From assembly GCA_024635655.1 (NCBI GenBank), contig JAGXIL010000023.1:1-64000 (forward strand): a stretch of 64,000 nucleotides of DNA, written 5' to 3'. This stretch comes from Gillisia sp. (GTDB taxonomy: Bacteria; Bacteroidota; Bacteroidia; Flavobacteriales; Flavobacteriaceae). Within the stretch, counting starts at the first letter, position 1. Each line of letters begins with the position of its first letter. This document shows positions 61,495 to 64,000 of this stretch, piece after piece. Under the pieces are notes generated by a model. The model saw nothing but the letters and a program-made list of their open reading frames with translations, had not been told where the DNA came from and made no database searches. The position numbers were made by a program, and so were the translations under genes.

Positions 61495-62181
61495 TTAAGG
61501 TAACAATTTTTCGAACGCTGTAACATCCAATGCATCCTCTACAAGAAACCCGCCAATTTTAGTCCTGCGCAGCGAAGAGAGGTAAGCCCCTGTTCCCAGT
61601 GCTTTGCCAAAATCATTGGCCAGACTCCTGATATAGGTGCCTTTGCTGCAAACCACCCGGAAATTTACTTCCGGAAAACGAATTTCGGTAATTTCAAATT
61701 CTGTTATTTTCACCTTTCTGGAAGGGATATCTACCTCCTCCCCGGCACGGGCAAATTCGTAGAGGCGTTTCCCGTTTTTTTTTAAAGCGGAAAAAACGGG
61801 AGGGATCTGGTCTATTTCCCCTAAAAATTCAAAAGTAGCACCCTCTATATCTTCTTCAGAAATATGATCGGTTTCAAAGGTTTTGTCAACATCTGTTTCC
61901 ATATCATAAGAAGGAGTGGTGGCACCTAAAGTGAAAGTGCCGGTATATTCTTTTTCCTGCCCCTGGTATTCCTCGATCTTTTTGGTAAATTTTCCTGTAC
62001 AGATGATTAGTAGGCCTGAAGCCAGGGGGTCCAGAGTCCCTGCATGGCCTACCTTGATCTTTTTGATATTGCAGCTTTTGCGTATTAGCCACCGCACTTT
62101 GTTTACCAGCTGAAAAGAGGTCCAGCCCAAAGGTTTGTCAAATAATAGGATCTTTCCCTCTTTAAATTCTTCAGCTTCCAT
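61495..62181 (-). CDS. truB: tRNA pseudouridine-55 synthase (TruB)
   Basis: The 228-residue enzyme converts U55 of tRNA to pseudouridine. Motif II GHAGTLDPLASGLLIICTGK contains the catalytic Asp; KPLGWTSFQLVNKVRW and the final strand SLRRTKIGGFLVEDAL are conserved. The C-terminal PUA-like tail of larger homologs is absent, as in many Bacteroidota. It overlaps uppP by one base. Confidence 0.96.
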   Translation of the reverse strand: MEAEEFKEGKILLFDKPLGWTSFQLVNKVRWLIRKSCNIKKIKVGHAGTLDPLASGLLIICTGKFTKKIEEYQGQEKEYTGTFTLGATTPSYDMETDVDKTFETDHISEEDIEGATFEFLGEIDQIPPVFSALKKNGKRLYEFARAGEEVDIPSRKVKITEFEITEIRFPEVNFRVVCSKGTYIRSLANDFGKALGTGAYLSSLRRTKIGGFLVEDALDVTAFEKLLP

Positions 62182-62966
62182 TAAATTACGCTTAGAGGGT
62201 TAATATAGTAATGATAGAAGAAAATAAAGAGTCCAAAAACTATCCGGTAGTATCCAAATACTTTAAATCCGTGATTGCTCAGATAATCAATAAAGGTTTT
62301 TATAGCTACAATGGCCACAAGAAACCCTATTACATTGCCAATGATCAGTAAATTTACCTGCTCTGCGTTAAGCACAAATCCATCCTGAAAATAATCATAT
62401 GATTTTTTTAAAGTGGCGCCCAACATAGTAGGGACAGCCAGGAAAAAGGAGAATTCTGCAGCTGTAGTTCTGGAAAGTTTCTGGGTCATACCTCCTACAA
62501 TGGAAGCGCCGCTTCGGGAAACCCCGGGGACCATTGCCAGAGTTTGAAAAAATCCGATTTTTAAGGCGGTAAGGTAAGAGATCTTATCATCAGAAGAAGA
62601 TTTAAACCACTCATCTACTTTTAAAAGAATAATGCCACCAATGATCAGGGAAATAGCTACCGTTAGCGGGCTCTCCAATAGTTCGTCAATAAGGTCACTA
62701 AACAATAATCCTAATACAACGGCGGGCAAAAAGGCTATAAAAAGTTTTTTATAAAAATCTATACTCTGAAAAAATCTTTTCCAGTAAAGAACAAGCACAG
62801 ACAATATTGTTCCCAGCTGAATTGCGATGGTAAAAAGTTTGGTAAAGGGTTCCTGCGCAATTCCAAAATACGAGGAGACTATAATAAGGTGACCTGTGGA
62901 GGAAACGGGCAAAAACTCGGTAAGGCCCTCTACGATGGCCAGTATAATAGCTTGTATGTAATCCAT
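62181..62966 (-). CDS. uppP: Undecaprenyl-diphosphatase (UppP/BacA)
   Basis: This 261-residue, multi-helix membrane enzyme recycles undecaprenyl pyrophosphate for cell-wall synthesis. Catalytic motifs are VEGLTEFLPVSSTGH (about 13-27) and VPGVSRSGASIVGGM (about 146-160). It lies one base downstream of DUF3098 and upstream of truB on the same strand. A second paralog starts 376 bases away at 63342. Confidence 0.95.
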   Translation of the reverse strand: MDYIQAIILAIVEGLTEFLPVSSTGHLIIVSSYFGIAQEPFTKLFTIAIQLGTILSVLVLYWKRFFQSIDFYKKLFIAFLPAVVLGLLFSDLIDELLESPLTVAISLIIGGIILLKVDEWFKSSSDDKISYLTALKIGFFQTLAMVPGVSRSGASIVGGMTQKLSRTTAAEFSFFLAVPTMLGATLKKSYDYFQDGFVLNAEQVNLLIIGNVIGFLVAIVAIKTFIDYLSNHGFKVFGYYRIVFGLFIFFYHYYINPLSVI

Positions 62967-63224
62967 TTAATTTTTGTCGGGGTTAACTAAAATAGCGTAG
63001 ACTTCAATTCCAAAACCCAGCAGCACCAAAGCCGGTGCTAAACGAATGCGTCGGAAATTATAAATTTCTTCATTGAAAACATTCGGGTCATCACTTCCTC
63101 CTCCAGCCATTAGAATAAATCCCAAGGCGATCACCGCAAGGCCAATAAACATAAAGGTGTAATTCTTCTTTCCGAATACAAAATTCAGGTCTTGTTTATG
63201 TAAAGGTTTTGTGGTTTTATTCAT
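62967..63224 (-). CDS. DUF3098 two-helix membrane protein
   Basis: The 85-residue protein has two membrane helices (about 25-45 and 60-78) around a short loop, GGGSDDPNVFNEEIYNFRRI, the DUF3098 pattern of Bacteroidota. The gene is directly in front of uppP. It is commonly found between ftsX and uppP; function unknown. A possible -7 sequence (TTTCTTTG, weak) lies upstream. Confidence 0.82.
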   Translation of the reverse strand: MNKTTKPLHKQDLNFVFGKKNYTFMFIGLAVIALGFILMAGGGSDDPNVFNEEIYNFRRIRLAPALVLLGFGIEVYAILVNPDKN

Positions 63225-63341
63225 AATAGGGTTTTAAAGAAGGCCTAAAGCGGTGCAAAGAAACTAAATTTTAAGGAGTCTGTCTTTCCTCTTATACTTT
63301 ACTTTTACACCTTCCTTTATAATAATGTGAAGATCATTATT

Positions 63342-64000
63342 CTAATTGTTATAATATCCAAAGATGATAGCGCTAACTCCTACAATAAAACAGTAGATCG
63401 CAAAATATGAAAGTTTACTCTTTTTTACGATTTGTATCATCCAGGTACAGGCGGCTATCCCTGCAATAAAGGCCGCAATAAATCCTATGATAAGAATAGA
63501 AGGCTCTGTAGTGCTTTCTGCCAGGTCTCCGCTTAAAATATCCTTACAGATCTTACCTATAATAAGAGGTACTACCATAAGGAACGAAAATCTTGCGGCC
63601 TTGCTTTTGTCATTACCTAATAAAACAGAAGTTGAGATGGTAGCCCCACTTCTGGAAATACCAGGTAACATCGCAATGGCCTGCGAGACTCCTATTACAA
63701 AGGCATTGGAGTAGCTTACCGGTTTATTTGTGTTCTTTGCTTTGTCTGCCAGCCACAAGAGCAATGAAGTAATTAGGAGCATAAAACCAACAAATAAAAT
63801 ATTTCCCCCAAATAGGATCTCAAGTTCCTCCTCAAAGAAAAGGCCTATAAAAACGGCGGGGACCATGGAAAGAATTATTTTAAGTGAGAAGATCGTTTCG
63901 CCGTTCCACTTAAACTGAAAAAGTCCTCCCAGTATCTCTCCAATGTCTTTTCTAAAGACAACTATAGTACTCAAGGCAGTTGCAGCATGTAACACTACGG
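63342..64000 (-). CDS. Second undecaprenyl-diphosphatase paralog, N-terminus outside window
   Basis: The frame is open to the window edge. The visible 219 residues cover the part after the first catalytic motif: VVLHAATALSTIVVFRKDIG aligns with helix 2 of UppP, and the second motif LPGISRSGATISTSVLLGND is intact. The EGLTEFLPVSS region should lie outside. It is distinct from the adjacent uppP and not a truncated copy. It may serve under different conditions or confer bacitracin tolerance; this is inference. Confidence 0.85.
   Translation of the reverse strand, partial: VVLHAATALSTIVVFRKDIGEILGGLFQFKWNGETIFSLKIILSMVPAVFIGLFFEEELEILFGGNILFVGFMLLITSLLLWLADKAKNTNKPVSYSNAFVIGVSQAIAMLPGISRSGATISTSVLLGNDKSKAARFSFLMVVPLIIGKICKDILSGDLAESTTEPSILIIGFIAAFIAGIAACTWMIQIVKKSKLSYFAIYCFIVGVSAIIFGYYNN

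Overview
This window is a chromosomal stretch of a member of the Bacteroidota, almost certainly a marine-type Flavobacteriaceae (Gramella/Salegentibacter/Salinimicrobium-like; the genus is a guess). The basis is: gliding genes gldE and gldD behind mutY and ssb; a ribosomal protein L21 with an extra C-terminal domain; an envelope rich in lipoproteins and TonB components; promoters of the Bacteroidota type (TTTG, about 19 bases, then TAnnTTTG); no Shine-Dalgarno sequences; low GC; and families typical of this phylum (DUF4301, DUF3098, DUF3127, DUF4199, DUF2007). I see no rRNA, tRNA, CRISPR array or prophage.

Layout. 1-4471: partial GH5-like glycosidase, M61 aminopeptidase, an XRE regulator with a DUF2975 membrane protein, and a secreted propeller-like protein. 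4685-10431: complete Mrp cation/proton antiporter operon (mrpABCDEFG), then convergent mgtC. 10894-21257: biotin cluster (bioF, a DUF2007 zinc-ribbon protein, bioD, bioA, a SET-domain protein, a ketoacyl synthase, bioB, two cupin/JmjC-like proteins and a SnoaL-like protein), interrupted by an IS3-family (IS407-group-like) insertion with a 4-bp target duplication. 21308-21975: three tandem copies of a ~254-bp intergenic repeat. 21998-29107: recX, a giant tricorn-like protease, a lipoprotein, RNase G, a 29-residue basic protein and HU. 29250-33923: mutY-ssb-gldE-gldD and a DMT permease. 33992-37396: active and inactive M16 peptidases. 37577-39981: DUF4199, rplU-rpmA and two DUF2007 proteins. 40118-41433: ahcY with a frameshift. 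41498-46335: phosphopantetheinyl transferase, GGGP synthase, then a tight run of YkoF-like protein, PnuC-type transporter, NadR-like kinase, DUF4301 and an ArfB-like hydrolase. 46629-53423: a small secreted protein, a sigma-54 activator convergent with a hybrid kinase, and a TPP riboswitch controlling a TonB-dependent receptor. 53516-64000: a Rieske-like lipoprotein, greA, HIT, thioesterase, HAD, a sensor kinase, flavin reductase, DUF3127, aat, a frameshifted lipoprotein, tag, TonB, truB and two uppP paralogs around DUF3098.

How the genes work together. The Mrp operon gives Na+/H+ homeostasis. The biotin genes make biotin from a pimeloyl thioester; no bioC or bioH is in view, so the linked ketoacyl synthase may take part in precursor supply. 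The riboswitch-controlled receptor and TonB serve outer-membrane uptake, probably of thiamine. The YkoF-PnuC-kinase-DUF4301 run looks like a vitamin or nucleoside salvage module in which DUF4301 carries motifs of a UDP-sugar-pyrophosphorylase-like nucleotidyltransferase.

The most interesting items are that salvage module, a DUF3127 protein ending in an SSB-type tip, the SET-domain gene with a perfect 13-bp dyad at its start codon inside the biotin cluster, promoter-proximal terminator-like hairpins at rplU and greA, and two single-base frameshifts (ahcY and a lipoprotein) that may be sequence errors.
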